Origin: Todiramphus chloris collaris
Taxonomy: Eukaryota; Chordata; Aves; Coraciiformes; Alcedinidae
Length of the DNA stretch: 64,000 nt
Direction: 5' to 3'
Assembly: GCA_025345505.1 (NCBI GenBank)
Contig: JANVCC010000022.1
Coordinates: 27,074,375-27,138,374, forward strand
Position 1 is the stretch's first letter. Each line of letters opens with the position of its first letter. The notes under the pieces were generated by a model, which saw only the letters and a list, made by a program, of their open reading frames with translations, was not told the DNA's origin and ran no database searches. Below, piece after piece: positions 50,501 through 63,790 of this stretch. A program made the position numbers and the translations under genes.

Positions 50501-53500
50501 GAAAGGGAGGACGATGGAAGCAATCACCTATGCCATGGTTTGAAGGGGTTGGTAAAGCTGGACCCACAGCTCCTCTTCTGAGGGCTGGGCACATGACCAC
50601 AAGCTGTACCCCAGGACATCTTTTGTGGTTGCCCCCTGTTTCTGTAGTGCCCATTGAATGTCTAGAGCATCACTTTTCAAAGTGATAATGCCTATAAGCC
50701 CAGTGCAACCAGTCTCACAGCCTTTCTGTCTCGGGAGGAAAGCAAGGGCAGTGTTTCACCAGCCAAACATAGCATTCACAAAAGATTGTCACAAGAAGCT
50801 CTGAAAACTCTTCTTCTGCTGAAGGGTCACAGAACTTTCCCATGCTTACATATGTGAGGATCCTGCCCTGAAGAGACAGGCAGTCTGTTCCTCATCCCTC
50901 CCCTGGAAACCAGATTAGGCTTTTTCTTACCCCTCTCTCTTCTCTTTTTTTTTTTTTTCCTTTTTTTTTTTTTCTTTTTTCTTTTAATACAGGTCCATTC
51001 AAATAAGTCTATCAAAATACACAGAGAGACAGGAAGGGAGAAGGGAGCAAATGGAGAAAAGAAAATGTGCAGAACAAGACGCTATGTGAAAAGAAACAGT
51101 TGTGTTAATAAGGAATGGAGGACAAAAAGCAAGGGGAAGGTATATGACAGTGGGAGCAGGGGCTGAGGGCAGAAGACAGGGAACAGAGGTAGGACTGGCA
51201 GAGAGAAGGGAGACATGTGGTGTGAAGAGACTGGTGGCAGCTATTGATTACTGCGGCAATAACCCTGATGGGTTGTAGAAAAGAGAGCAAGACAGGCCCT
51301 AGAGGATCCTCAGGAAAAGGAGGAAGGAACCATGAAACACTAGCAGACTTCAGAGTCCTCCCCAACCAGACTTCTTCTGAGTCCAGGACCAAAACTGGGT
51401 CTTTGACAGACTGCAGCCTGACAAACAACCCTCTTGTTAAATCATATCCCTCAATTAACAAAAAAGCTGCATCACCCAGGCCAGGCAAACACAAATTACT
51501 GCACGCATCATCATCTTACTCGTAACTCAATTATTCTTACCAGAACTTATTATTCATAATTCAAGGCAGCCTCTCAGGGCTTGTTTGATTTCGTGCACAC
51601 AGCTACATTGCTAAAAGCCATCAAGTCCTCTGAACCTGCTCATACCAAAGGTAATTTCCTACACCAGCCAGCCAGGGCTCTGCTGAACTGCAGCAGCTGT
51701 AACACACTGTGGTCTTTGCCAGCTCAGTGGATTTCAGGAGAATGAGGATGATAATACACTGGGTTGCTCTGCAGAGATAGAAGGTTGTCTGTAAAACAAG
51801 GAGGTTTGAGTAATATTGCAGCCTGGATCCCCTCACACACAGAAAAGAGTGTTGCCAAAACATTGGGATCTGAGTTCAAGCTGCAAGATTCACAGCAGAA
51901 TTGCGAAAATCAGAGGTTTGAAAGTAAAAAGCATTTCAGGCAAGGTGATGGTAGGAAGTTTTAACTACTGGAAATGTGAAACTATTTTGATTTAGAAATG
52001 AGTGAAGATTTCAAAACTTAACCTACAATAGATGTAGGTGTATCTGCATGAGGAATATATTTATCTGAATCTTAAAGACAAAATAATCTAGTCTGAGAAT
52101 TTCAAAGAGCAAACAAGTGTCTCCTATCCAGAAGTTACTGGCCACTTCCAGAGGGAATACAACAGTTGTCTGCTCAATGGCCAGAGGATGCCAGTCCCTG
52201 AAGAAGATGGCTATCAACCCTCCACAGTTACAGTGATAAAATTCCCAATGTAATATACGTCTCTCAGACAACTAGTTTATTAATTTTGAATGAGATCACC
52301 TAAGGGCCTGACAGAAAACTGACTGAGGATTTTTCAGCAGGATTTTTCCTCAGGCTTGAGTGGGCCAATATGATCAGGACTGTGCCCTTGGGGCATTTCG
52401 TGCTCCCAGCTCCTCGTTACTAATATCTTCTGGTTTTACAATCCAGAAGCAAAAGCACAGGAGAGTAGTGAGTAGATCATCTCTGTGAGGCCAACCAAGT
52501 CAGTCTTACTGCAGGATTTGGAAGAGTCACTGTTTTTACCACCCAACGCCAAAAACTCTTTATCTGCCAGTGAATTAATAGCCATTAATCTCAAAGCAAC
52601 TTCTTTGGAAAAAAATTGACTGAATCTGCACACTTCCATCCAGTCACGTTGACAAGTGTAAATATGTGCCCGTGTGAGATGGCTCTCAAAATGCTATGGG
52701 CACATACAAAGTGAGTGCAAGGCAAGCCCAGAGACGTGCACCAGCCATGCTGTGATGACTCCTGACATGCATGGTCTTACTGCCTGATAAACTGGCATCA
52801 GCTGAAGTGGAAATGTAGTTAGTTACCTTGCATCTGCAGGGGAAAAAAGCCTGTTCACAGGCAGTTATGGGAGCTGAAACATGTTACTTACCAAGATCAG
52901 TTACTCGTATATCTGTAAACAAAGCCTAACATACCCCAAAATAGTCAACCATAGCCCCATGCTTCTGGGCAAGACACAGTCAGAGTTGAACATCTTATGA
53001 AAAATAATTGAAGTATTCCCCTCCCTCTCATTTTTAATTTAGCTATGAGCAACAAGCACAGATTACTTAATGTAAACAGTGCCCTAGTTATTTAATGCAC
53101 TAAATAACAACAGACATCCATAAACTCACTTCTTTTATATACTTTTTAAATGCCCACAGCCTTCTCTAGTTTGTGAATGCTGTGAAATATACTGCGTCAC
53201 TAAAGCCTTACCGAACTTTGGAGCAGCCGCAGGTCAGAGCATAATGGATCATTTTCTAGGCTATAAGCAGAGTAAAGGGAGGCTATATCATTTCACTAGA
53301 TTCTCACTTTCACATAAAATCCATATATTTATCCTTTCCATACAGATAGGGTTTTATGGTTGTGAAAGATGCCAGCTCTGGCACGTGGGGTGACCCTGGA
53401 AGCTACATCTGCCCTCAATCTCCAGTAACCACCTCTGTGAGTTGAGCAGTGCTTCAGGCCATATATTTCAACTTGCCTTTGTATGCATTTAACGTAGGCA

Positions 53501-56500
53501 TCTACAGCTACAGCTCACCCATCTTTATACATCTAAAGGCCACTTGTCAGATTCTAAGCTGTCTTAGTAATCATCAGCAAAAATAGGTACCTCCTAGCAA
53601 TTATTCATCCCAATTGTATTCAGCACCAAACTGCCTACACAGTTGTCTAGTTTGATTTGAGATGCTTGACTGGCCTCCAGTGTCTCAATTTTAAATTGAC
53701 GCCCATCTCTAAAGTTAGGAAAAAAGCACCTACCCCTTTTTTGCATGTATTGGGTAGCCAGCAGTCAAATCAGTTATCTTTCCCCTGACTTTATTAATAG
53801 AGGAGGTAAGTTAGGATGCCCAGGCTGAATACAAGATGTAGTCCCAGAGACATTAGTTTCTTCTCTCATCTTACTGAAAAAGAGAGAAGGAACCCATGGG
53901 ATTTGTGAAGTTCTCTTAACATCCAGTCAGTATGAGACTCCATCCACTAAACATCTTAGACCTACAGTTAATTGTGCTTATGGTCTACACATTGTTCCAT
54001 CTGTTGCTTGCAGCCTGTCTCTTATTCTCAGATTTTGTTCTGAATTTGCAAAAAGGATAAAGTAATTCAGAGTGTTCAGTTCAGGGGATTTTTTTAAAGT
54101 AGAATCCCAAAAGAATACTGTTCAACTTTTCCTTAAAATAAAAAAAAAAAAAACAAAACCACCACTTTCTAGGAAAATTTATGGCCCTCAAAATTACTTT
54201 TATCTCCTGAAAATTCAGACCTGAATTTCTAAACTGTGAGGGGAAAACCAGCATTTTTTAAACAGCAAACTCTGCAAGACTGTGAATGAAGCCTGGCAAA
54301 AAGCTGTTCTCTAATCAGCAAGGCAGCTAGTCCTACGACTGTCACCATTGGTGACTGTGATACTGTAGAGAGCTCTCATCATTACAGCGCATCTTTTATC
54401 AGAAGCATCTTTCAGAGCTTCAGGGAATTGTTTTGTTTCCCGCCTACTGCAGTAGGAGGGGAAAAAAATCCTGAGAAAACAGAAAAGGGAAGGTAGAGAG
54501 AGTCTGAGTACCAAGCAGGATGCAGTAAATACAGTCACCTTAGTCAACAAGCAGGCCTGATGGAAACAAGGAGGACAGCCCCTGGATTAGAAATCATCCC
54601 TCAAGATGTTTACCTAAAGCGTTTGCCTGACAGTCAAAGCAAACAAGCATCAGCATACAGGGGTGTGTTGAGGCTTTAAAATACTATTTGTGAGGCTGAA
54701 GGAGGTCAGGGGCTGAACAAGCCAAAGCTGTTGGTGCCTGTTATGTTTTCCAAAGTAACAGACCTATGACAGGGAATCACTCATGACCTCATATGACAAG
54801 CAATTGATGCTGCACAGGAACAGCTCCACAACCAGGAGACATTCCTTGGACTGCCTTTCTCAGCTACCCAAACAGCGGTGCCAGCCAAATCCTATCACTT
54901 GTCTTGCAGTTGGTCTCAATCTCCACTTTTAGAAAGCTAAAAGTTTCTATTCTTCTGAAGAGCAGAGGCAGATGTCGCTGGCTTCCCATCAGTACTCCAT
55001 CCCCACCAGCAAGTGGGCTACTGGGCCTGAGCTCACAAGCACTGGTAGCTATGGTGGGATCACCCTTACACTTCATATGGACACCATCAAAGGGGACCAT
55101 CAGTCCTGTTCCTTGTCCTGGGCTTGATCTGAAACCATCCTGTTACACTAAAACTACAGCCCAGGAGGTATTTGAAACATTCACCATAAATTTCTAAGCA
55201 CAGCTTCTGAACACGTGCAAAAAAAATCCCATCACTTTACATCTTCAGAAAAAACCCATTGTTGCTTTTGGCATCTACCTCCACACTTCTTCAACACTTT
55301 TCTCTGGGCTTGTGGTCATGGTGGTATTTGCCACTGTTACTGAGATGCACAAGATTATGCAACTGTCTAGCATTAATCAGCTAGGGGAGAAAAACTGTTC
55401 CAAATTCTATTAATAACTGGCAGACAACTCCCTCCTTCCCTCCCTCCTCAAATTCCCACAGAAGGAGGATCACAGACAGACAGATCCCTGTAAGCACAAA
55501 CCTGCAGTCTGACTGGATCAATAACATCTATAGAGCCAGAGATTTGCAATGAATTCTAGGTAACTAATCTGCCAGGGAAAGACAATCTTAATTAAGAAAA
55601 GCCAAGCTATTCTTTTCCCAAACCTCCTGATTAATAAAGCCAGAGTAGTGGTTTGGCTGAGGATTTTAGTCTAAATTTTAGTGGATTTTCTTTTCCTACC
55701 AAATGTTTTGAAAGCAACTATGCAGGCAGCGGTAGAGTTTTCAAGCAGCAGTCAGAAATGTAAATTTTACTTTGCCTTCTTGACACCACATTAAAGGTGA
55801 ATGATCTCATTGTTTAGGATGGCCTTAGTGCTGGGGAAAAGCACTGGCTTCACAGCTTGGATGGACAGTGCCATGGAGAGGCTGCCCCCATCCTCATATA
55901 AAGGGGCTACAGTTGAGATAAGATTGGGACCCTTCTTTCCCATCTTCTCAGGAAGAGCACGTTTCACATCCCTGCTTTCACATCCCTTTCAGACAATCCT
56001 GGAAACATCATTTGGAAGCAAAGGCAGCTTGCCAGCCCTCATTAGGTTGCAAGCAGCCATTTGGATATGAACAGTTGTACAGGTCACTCCAACTTTCCTG
56101 AAGCAACTGTCATCATGAGGCGATCATGAGTCCTCCCAGGCATCGCATCAAGATTTAGGAGTATTGGGTATATTTCAGAGACATGAGATTTAAGTTCTTT
56201 GTTCTTTTGCTTCTGATTCTACTTCAGCTCCTCATTTCATGCATGATATCAGTATCTATGGCAACATCTATCCTAGCATGTTCAATGAATGTGCTTAGGA
56301 CCTTTCTCTGGTGCTATTGACAATCGGTACAGAGTCAGCCAAGTCCAAACTCTTATTCCTCAGGTGAAAAAGGCCTAAGTGTGGCTGCATCCAAACTGTC
56401 TATTGCTCCTGATCTGTGTTAACTACTGAACCATGCTGGGTACTCCCATGGAGACAGCCTGGGCTGTCAAAAGCTATGCTAATAACTTACGAAGACAACT

Positions 56501-56506
56501 CCAGTG
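47578..56506. other. intergenic DNA with no recognised gene
   Basis: No coding exon could be supported. Features seen are a T-rich/C tract (50939-50987), a short run of A near 54139-54153 and AT-rich stretches near 51520-51560 and 52570-52590 with ATTAAT words. The - strand, where XRCC5 would be expected from human gene order, shows no Ku80 C-terminal sequence that I recognise. Confidence 0.55.
50939..50987 (+). repeat. T-rich polypyrimidine tract
   Basis: Two long T runs joined by CC and C interruptions. It is simple-sequence DNA; on the other strand it is an A-rich tract, possibly the worn tail of a lost retrocopy, though nothing recognisable lies beside it. Confidence 0.85.
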
Positions 56507-56526
56507 CTTAGGAGTTAACTCCTAAG
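56507..56526. repeat. perfect 20-bp palindrome
   Basis: CTTAGGAGTTAACTCCTAAG equals its own reverse complement, with centre GTTAAC and no spacer. It lies in intergenic DNA. It might be a dimeric protein-binding site or a chance or transposon-end relic. Confidence 0.9.
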
Positions 56527-56949
56527 GAGATTCCTGGGCATCCATTCATGATGGCAGACATGTCTCAAACCACTTTGGTAGGTCATATTCAGAAAGACCC
56601 AAGAAACTCCCCCCCCAAAGCAGCACTATTCCCAGGAAGGAATTGACTTGATCAGCGTGCGAGCAAAACCCTCCTGCAGCAGTTTGCACATCCAGTTTCG
56701 AGAGCTTAAGAAGGTGTTGTGCTTTTTATTTTCCCAAGGTAAGAAGGCTGTTTTGGTCCATAAAACATGACAGTTGATCACATTTCTGTCTTGACACAGT
56801 GCAAAGAACCAGGAGACCAGACGCTTCCCGACAGGATATTTCTGGAGGCACTGGGTGAGTCACAAAGAAATTCCAGAGACTTTCACAGGTAATTTTAATC
56901 TCACTAGTGCTGCTCATCTTTGCAAGTCAAGCTCTACTCACCTGGCTGA

Positions 56950-57275
56950 AGCCAAGAAGGGCCTACATATTTATTGTCAAAAATTATCATTTTCCCTAGT
57001 GGTATCCTGGATTTAGGGTAATTATCATAAAGGTTAATGAAAATCATTTAACTCCTGCTATGGGAACAGCATGATGGCAGCTAGATTAAAGATGTCCTTT
57101 ATAAACCATCACTGAACAAGAGGGCAAGATAATGAATGAGTTAATTACACCAGCATTTGAGGCTGATAGTACCCATCTGCTGCCTTGATTAATTAAAACT
57201 CTGATGGACAACAGTGAGGCCCTTCTCGGGTCTGAAAGCAATTAATTGCCAAAGTTCTCAATAAATCCAACAGCA
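56950..57275. promoter_or_regulatory. candidate enhancer rich in TAATTA sites
   Basis: TAATTA occurs at 57019-57024, 57142-57147 and 57190-57195 (the last within TTAATTAA), with AATTAATT at 57240-57247: four homeodomain-type cores in about 230 bp. There is no open frame and no repeat signature. This is the texture of a conserved developmental enhancer; conservation was not tested. Confidence 0.4.
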
Positions 57276-58259
57276 CTGCTGACTGAACTGACAGAAGAGA
57301 CCACTTCAAACAGCCCCAGAACAGAGGCAGCAAAGCGGATTATGGAGTTTGAGGCACCCCAAACACGACACGTTAATTTCTTGATGATTTCACTGCTTGT
57401 TCAACCTCCTCCTCTCTCCCCTTTGTTTCTTTCCTCTCAAGATCAGAGGAAGGGGCAGTCTCAGTAAAGGACATGAAATGCTGAGGAGATTAAGAAGACA
57501 TTGGCCCTTTTTGTCCTTTGTCCAGACTCTCTGAGCTGTAATGAACGGGTTAAATTTTAATTCTCTAATGTCTTTTCAGATCAGTTGTAACCAATCCTGA
57601 CAAAGTGGGATTTTGGAACTGCAACAGGGAGCTGAACTCCAATGCCTTCCCTGTTCATCAGTCAAAGAATGACAAAAAGCAACAGCAGTTGCCCAGAAAG
57701 GGCTGGCAAATCAAATCCTGCTATTGGGCAGGTCAAGGAGGGACTCTGAGAAACCAGAGATGGACTGTGGGGTCAGGAGCAAAGGCAGCAGGGCATGAGG
57801 AACAGAAGATGAAGCTGATCAAAGGACTTTCTTCTGAGAGAAATTCTAGACTCCAGCACTGCTTTCCAAGGTAGAAAAAGGGAAAAGCCCTAGTGCACAA
57901 CCAGTTAAGAGCAAAAAATGTTGTCATCATATTGCAAGGAAAAATGGTCACAGCCAGCAGAGAGGGGAGGAATTAGTTCTTTTCACTTTACGTCCGCTGT
58001 CTACACTGAACATCAATCTTGCAAACTAAGCCCAACTGGGACACGGTGGCATTTGAGGAAACACCACAAAAGACCACTTTCTTTTGCAGCAGACAGATCT
58101 AGAGGACACCAGACCCTCTCAAAGCCAGTACAGTTCATCTAGTTTGAAGACCTTACACTACAAGGCACTGCTTTTTCAGAGAGATGGAGAAAAAAAGCCT
58201 TTCCTTCCATTTTTATCCTACTTATGCATCATTAAGCAGCTCTTGCATCTCACCTGGAA

Positions 58260-58440
58260 CAGTTACAATAGGGGAACTAAAGCTTCTTCATACTACAGAT
58301 CCAAGACAACGATTAATAACAATTATCAGCAGCGATTAGTTAATACGACCATAATACAACAATCCCACCGCCTGCCAGTCAATTGTAGGCATCAGCGCAT
58401 TGAAGCATGACAGCTGTTCTCTAATATTAAACACTGCCTG
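58260..58440. promoter_or_regulatory. candidate conserved non-coding element
   Basis: Non-repetitive AT-rich stretch with GATTAATAAC, AATTATC, GATTAGTTAATA and CAATTGTAGG words and no coding frame. It resembles block-conserved non-coding DNA. Evidence is composition only. Confidence 0.25.
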
Positions 58441-60755
58441 GCTTCTGAGGACAAGAGGAGAATCCTCTTTGCAGCAGCAGCAGCCTCAGCTGAGTGTGAT
58501 GCAGGCTGCGACTTCCCATGCTGGAATGGGGCAGGAAACAGTGAGCTGAGACATGTTGAAGTCATTACAGAGATCACTGCTCCTATAATCATGTTAGAGA
58601 GGGGGTAATTATATCCTGGGTGCATGGCTCCTGCTTATTGCTGGGTCTTTAGTTCACTAATTGGAAAGGAACCACTGTATGAAAGAGTGAAACAGGGGTA
58701 AGTAAGCAGAGGACAAAGGGGGTTACTTACAGGGCTCCTGTTTCAAATTACAGGAGCTGGTTCTTCAAGTGTTGCAAAACAGTTCACTGTGGAAAGGAGC
58801 TTTTAAGCAAGTATAGTAAACAACAGACCCCTTTGCCAGTTACAGAAGAAGAGGAACCTAATCAAGGAAAGAAATGGATTTGGAAGGGGGGTGGTAGCAA
58901 GGCACTTTGCAGCAGATGAAGTGGCCATTTGCAAATACTAATAACTCTGTCTCCATCTAAACAAAGGAAGGTGAGAGACAGATGCCACATACATACCTAG
59001 ATTTCCCAGGAGAAGAATGGAAGAGAAATTAGGACAGACCAGATGTTCAAGAATTAACATTTTTGAAGAGTAACTGGAACACACTGGGAGCTGTTATTGC
59101 TCAGGTGAGCTTCAGCTGCCCCAAGGTATGTCTATATCATGCAGTACAGAAGCATGCAGATGTACCCTAGGTATCACAAAAAAAGCCAACTAGGTGAGAG
59201 TCATGCAAGTATCTCTTCAGAACACCATGATCTGCCAATCCTAAAGGGTGAGAGGAAGCTAATGTTCTGCCAGCACATTTTAAGCCATCTTCAGGAAGCA
59301 GATAATGTGGCATGTCTCTGCAGATCAGTTGATGTGACAGATATGTACGGACATGTGCATCCACTGTGGAGAAAATCCATCATCCAGCCGAAGATTTGGG
59401 TCAGATTTTCTGACTTCACCTGCAACTGAAGTGAAGACCTCTCAAACAGAGGGAAAAGGATGGGGTGGGGAGTTTGGGTTTTCTTCACGTTTTTGTTTTC
59501 TATCCCTTCCAAGTATCACACATTTACCTTATCTTACTCTCCAAAAGTCCTTTCCCTGTTGCCTAGCCCCAAAAGACTGCACATTCAGGACAGGAACCGA
59601 GAAACCACTCCAAGGGCAGGGATTTTTTTATCCTAGTTTCAGGTTTAAGCCCATTTCACATATTCACTTTTAATGTTAAAGCCATAGCTCCCTCCAGAAG
59701 ATCAGGTTAGAAGAAACACATTTTTAAAACAACATTAAAACCTTGCGGCATACTGCAAGAAGAACCATCATTCCAAGCTTCCTGCACTATTTGGTCATTG
59801 CAAGGTAAGACTGGGATATGGGTATTAACTTTAGCTTTGAATTTCTTTCTTACCACTATCAGTTCAAGGTAAACTCCAATGTTATTTTTATCCACTGCAT
59901 AGAGCAGGTGCTACAGAAGTGTTTGGTATAATCTGCCACGCTGCAAAACAAGTGTCATATTGAATTAGCAATTCTCCTCTACGCTTCTGTCCTCTTCCTC
60001 CATAAACAGGCACATAGTAGAAATGGAATCCAAAAAACAACTCGTGTTACTTTCTAAGTCCTATTTTATAAACCAACTAATACCTCCACTTACATAGTAT
60101 TATTATCATGGGCAGCCAAGAGAAGACTGGCAGGTTAGACACTTGCTAATTACGTTTTCAGTTCTCAGTGTCGGGACAGTCTCTCATTTGTACCTTTAGA
60201 AGCTGTGAGGGAGAGGGGTAAACAGAAAAAGCTCTTCTCTGATGTAGTTCTTGAATTGGCTTACCAGCTACTGCAGCATTACTTTGGTCCCAGACTAATG
60301 TATGCATCTGGATATGCAGATGGACTGATTTTATCCACAAGAATATACAGTCTAAGCATTTCTCTGCTGAATTAATTGAAACTGTATTGGTATGTAAACC
60401 AGAAAAAAATAAACTCAAAATGCAACACATCACTCTTACCATTCTGATCTTGGTCTGAGATCTGCATTCACAGGTGATGTTTCAAAGTATTCATACATGT
60501 CTGGAGCTGAGCATTCAGTTTGGACCAGTTCAGATGATAAGAACACAGTTCAAAAGACAAAAAAATTCATCTAGGTTTGAAGGTATTAGAGCAAATATTT
60601 TTGTTTCAGGGTCAACTCTGACTTCAACTGCTTTTTCCCTCACTCATGTACATGGTACATCTTTTAATGTCTTCCTCTCCGAGAAAATTATTACACTTTT
60701 CTCCTGCCTCTCCATCCCACATACTTAACATTGTATTTTCCCAGCTCTTTCACAG

Positions 60756-60862
60756 ATGGCCTCTGAGACAAATATCCCTTCTGAAGCACAGAAAGGCAAA
60801 GAATGGCTGTTCAAGAAACTAAAAGATGTGTTCAATCTACGAAAGGGCTCAAGAACTGACCA
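60756..60862 (+). other. orphan exon-like ORF (candidate unannotated coding exon)
   Basis: A 107-bp stretch is bounded by a strong 3' splice site (branch-like TACTTAAC, pyrimidines, then CTCTTTCACAG at 60745-60755) and a donor CA|GTAAGT at 60863. Only one frame is open. It starts with ATG as the first codon: MASETNIPSEAQKGKEWLFK, then KLKDVFNLRKGSRTD and a partial codon. The peptide is charged and lysine-rich and matches no family I recognise. No partner exon was found nearby. It could be an exon of an unknown gene or lncRNA, or a chance coincidence of splice motifs. Confidence 0.25.
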
Positions 60863-63599
60863 GTAAGTTGCTCTCAGACAAGAGAGCACTGAAAGAAGGA
60901 AAAACCTAGGACTAGAGTCAAACATCCCTCTTGCACAAAAACTGAACAAAGCTAAGGGTTTATCAGGAATGACAGATAAGCTCATGGGCTGAGCAGCACT
61001 GAAAACTGCAGTTAAAGTCCTGCTCAAAGCTCTGCTCAGACAATTGACCTGAACCACTTGCTGCTGGGGGTGGAGGGAGAACTCCCAGCCAAACTAGAAG
61101 TAGAATCCAGAAGCCCTAATGACAAATATCACCAATTAACCAACCACCTGCACATAAAGTACAGCTGCTAGCACGTAGGATCTTCATTCTGCTTTCGTAT
61201 GCTTTGATTCACCAGGCAGAGAGCAAGACCAACTCCAATGACACATTCCCACATCATTTTCTCCCTCAGCCAAGCTACAGCAGACAGCAAAGAGGGGAAG
61301 AACAACCTCTTGCACTGAAGTACTTGTGTCTGGAGCCCTCTTGAAAGCACCTACAGAATTAAGTGTAAATAGCTTATTAGATTCTTTTTATAGTTTTGGA
61401 GATGTTCTTTTAGACATTTTAAAAAGCAACCAAGGGAGCACAGTGGTAGTTCAAAGGGAGTATGTTTGTTCCCTTTGGAGAGAGGATTGCATGAGACAGC
61501 AAACCCCTACACAGTGGGCTACAGCAGTCCCCAGGGAGCAGCCACATAGTGAAATGCCCTGAGCAGAAAGCAGTATGGGCTTTCTGTATGTCTTACTTTG
61601 TCACTGCTGCATCTTTCGTAGAGAAAAGGGCTACACACATTGGCTTCTGCTAACACAGGAATCCACTTCAGATGCTTTAGTAAGGATCCATGAACTTACC
61701 TTGAACAAAAGTGAGACACTTTTTCTTTCTCTGTTGATAGAATGGGGGAAAAGTTGCCCTTTCTCCAAGTTCAAGAGTTGGCATTAATCTCAAACAGGTC
61801 ATGCCAGTGTAGGGGACAAAAGTATTACTTTATTTTACACAAGTGATCTGAGGCAAGATAAACTAACATCTTTCATTCTCCTTCCATGCTCTAGTAAGCA
61901 AGCAAAAGTTTGTGCAGTGTCATGGATTTCTAACCTCATAAGCAACAATTGGATCATTTGTTCTGACTTCTCCCACACCCCTTGGCTCCTTTGGCCACCT
62001 ATGAATTTCCCAGAAAGCTATCCATAGCACTGATTTGAAGCTTTCAAGACATGGGAAAAATCCACCAATTTCCTCAGTATTTTGATTTAAACTGTCAGAG
62101 CAGGGAACCAGGTCTGCTGCCAGTGCTGCTTTTAATTATGCAACCTGGAGCAAATCACTGAACTACATATTACAAACTTCAAAAGCAGGGCAAAAAGGTT
62201 ACTACCAGTCCAGCAAAGTGCAGTGGCATCATGTCAAGAAACATGGTGTCAATAAAAAGCAGATTGTCTGGAGTTCAAGCACTGTCTGCTAAGCAAATGA
62301 AAACTTAAAGGTGTTACTACAGACAAAAGCATGTGCTCAACGTTAAAATTTCTCTGGCTATGTCAACTGTCTCTCACAGTTACAGCCTATTTTTAACGAG
62401 GGAGGCAGCAAGCCATCCTTACTTTCCAAGTGCATTTCATGGCAATTTGCTATGCCATCCCCACTATAGGTGGTTAGATAGCAGCAAGGTGAGCTGGTAG
62501 AAAAGTTTGGCTTATATTAGACTCAATAAGATTAGATTGGAGAGTTACCGAAGGCTGGGTTTTGGCAGGAAATGATAGGACAATGCTAGTCTCAACGCAG
62601 GCACATTTTCAACCCACAGAGACACATTCTGATAGCAGGAACAGCAAGGGTATTTTTGGATTCATTCAGAATCTGCCCTGAACCATGTCTTGTCACACTC
62701 CTCTTCAGCCTCCCATGCTTTCTCTACCGTGTCTCCGATCCTGCAGTGCAGGTAAAGTCTGGATTTTTGCAACATTTACACCCCCGAGGGCACAAGGTTT
62801 TCCAGTTGCCCCTTCCTGCAGCTTTCCACTGAGAAACCAGCACTGAAAAACATTTGCTGGCAGAGCAAAGCCCACTGCTAAACATTGTGACCCCAGGAAA
62901 GGGTTCCAGAGACGGGCCAATGGCTTGTCTTTTACAATCCAAATGTACTTTAAAAAGCCCCTTGGGGCTTTTGTCACCTCATTTGATGTTGGGACAGGTA
63001 TGACTGCATCAATGGCACACAGGAACGTATGTCACCGATGTCACTTCCCTACTGGCTTTGATTTGCCCAGTTCAAGTGGGCAGAGACAGTCCACAAAGGT
63101 CTCTGGCAGGGATATAACTTCTCATTGCCAGCCTAGAGCCCCACCTGAGAGCTGCACCTTCCTTCCCCTAACAGATGCAGATGGAGTAACAGTTGCACAG
63201 GACGACATTGCTCAAGTTGTGTCTAGACCTGGATTTTACAGATCCCCAGCTGTTGCTTGTACCACTGAGTTATGCACAAGCCAGCTTGGTGCCAACAAAT
63301 AAGGAGAGTTCTACATAAAGTTTTCTTAGGATACCAGACCACCACTTGATCAACCAAGTGCAGGTGCTCTCTTCGCTGCACTACACAAGCCCAGACACAG
63401 CTGCTTCCAGGAAACATGGTGACACAAAAAGCCTCAGTGCCATGGCCTCAGCTCAGTGCCATCACTTCGGCAGAGTAGCTGGAACGAGCATCACATGACC
63501 TGCCTGGAGTTTTTGCTTTAGGATCAAGATCCTAAGTTTGCTTCTCTGCAACCTGCACTAGTTTTTGGTCTCGAAAGCTCACATGGGTGATGCTCTTTC

Positions 63600-63790
63600 C
63601 TTCCTCCTGCTGATCTACAGATCAATATGAACCTCTTTACCCATCTAATTATAGCTGCAGGGGGCTCTTTGCAGCTCAAGTGCATTTGTCTCTCCGTGAT
63701 GTTAATATAATCAGGCACAAAGATTACTTCATTAAATGATCGTCTATGCTTGATATTATTTGAGCTGTAAAAATCACTCCTTTGCCATAC
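63600..63790. promoter_or_regulatory. candidate conserved non-coding element
   Basis: Non-repetitive block with CTAATTATAGCTGCAG (TAATTA at 63646-63651), GTTAATATAATC and CATTAAATGATCG words and no coding frame. Composition resembles a developmental enhancer; untested. Confidence 0.25.
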
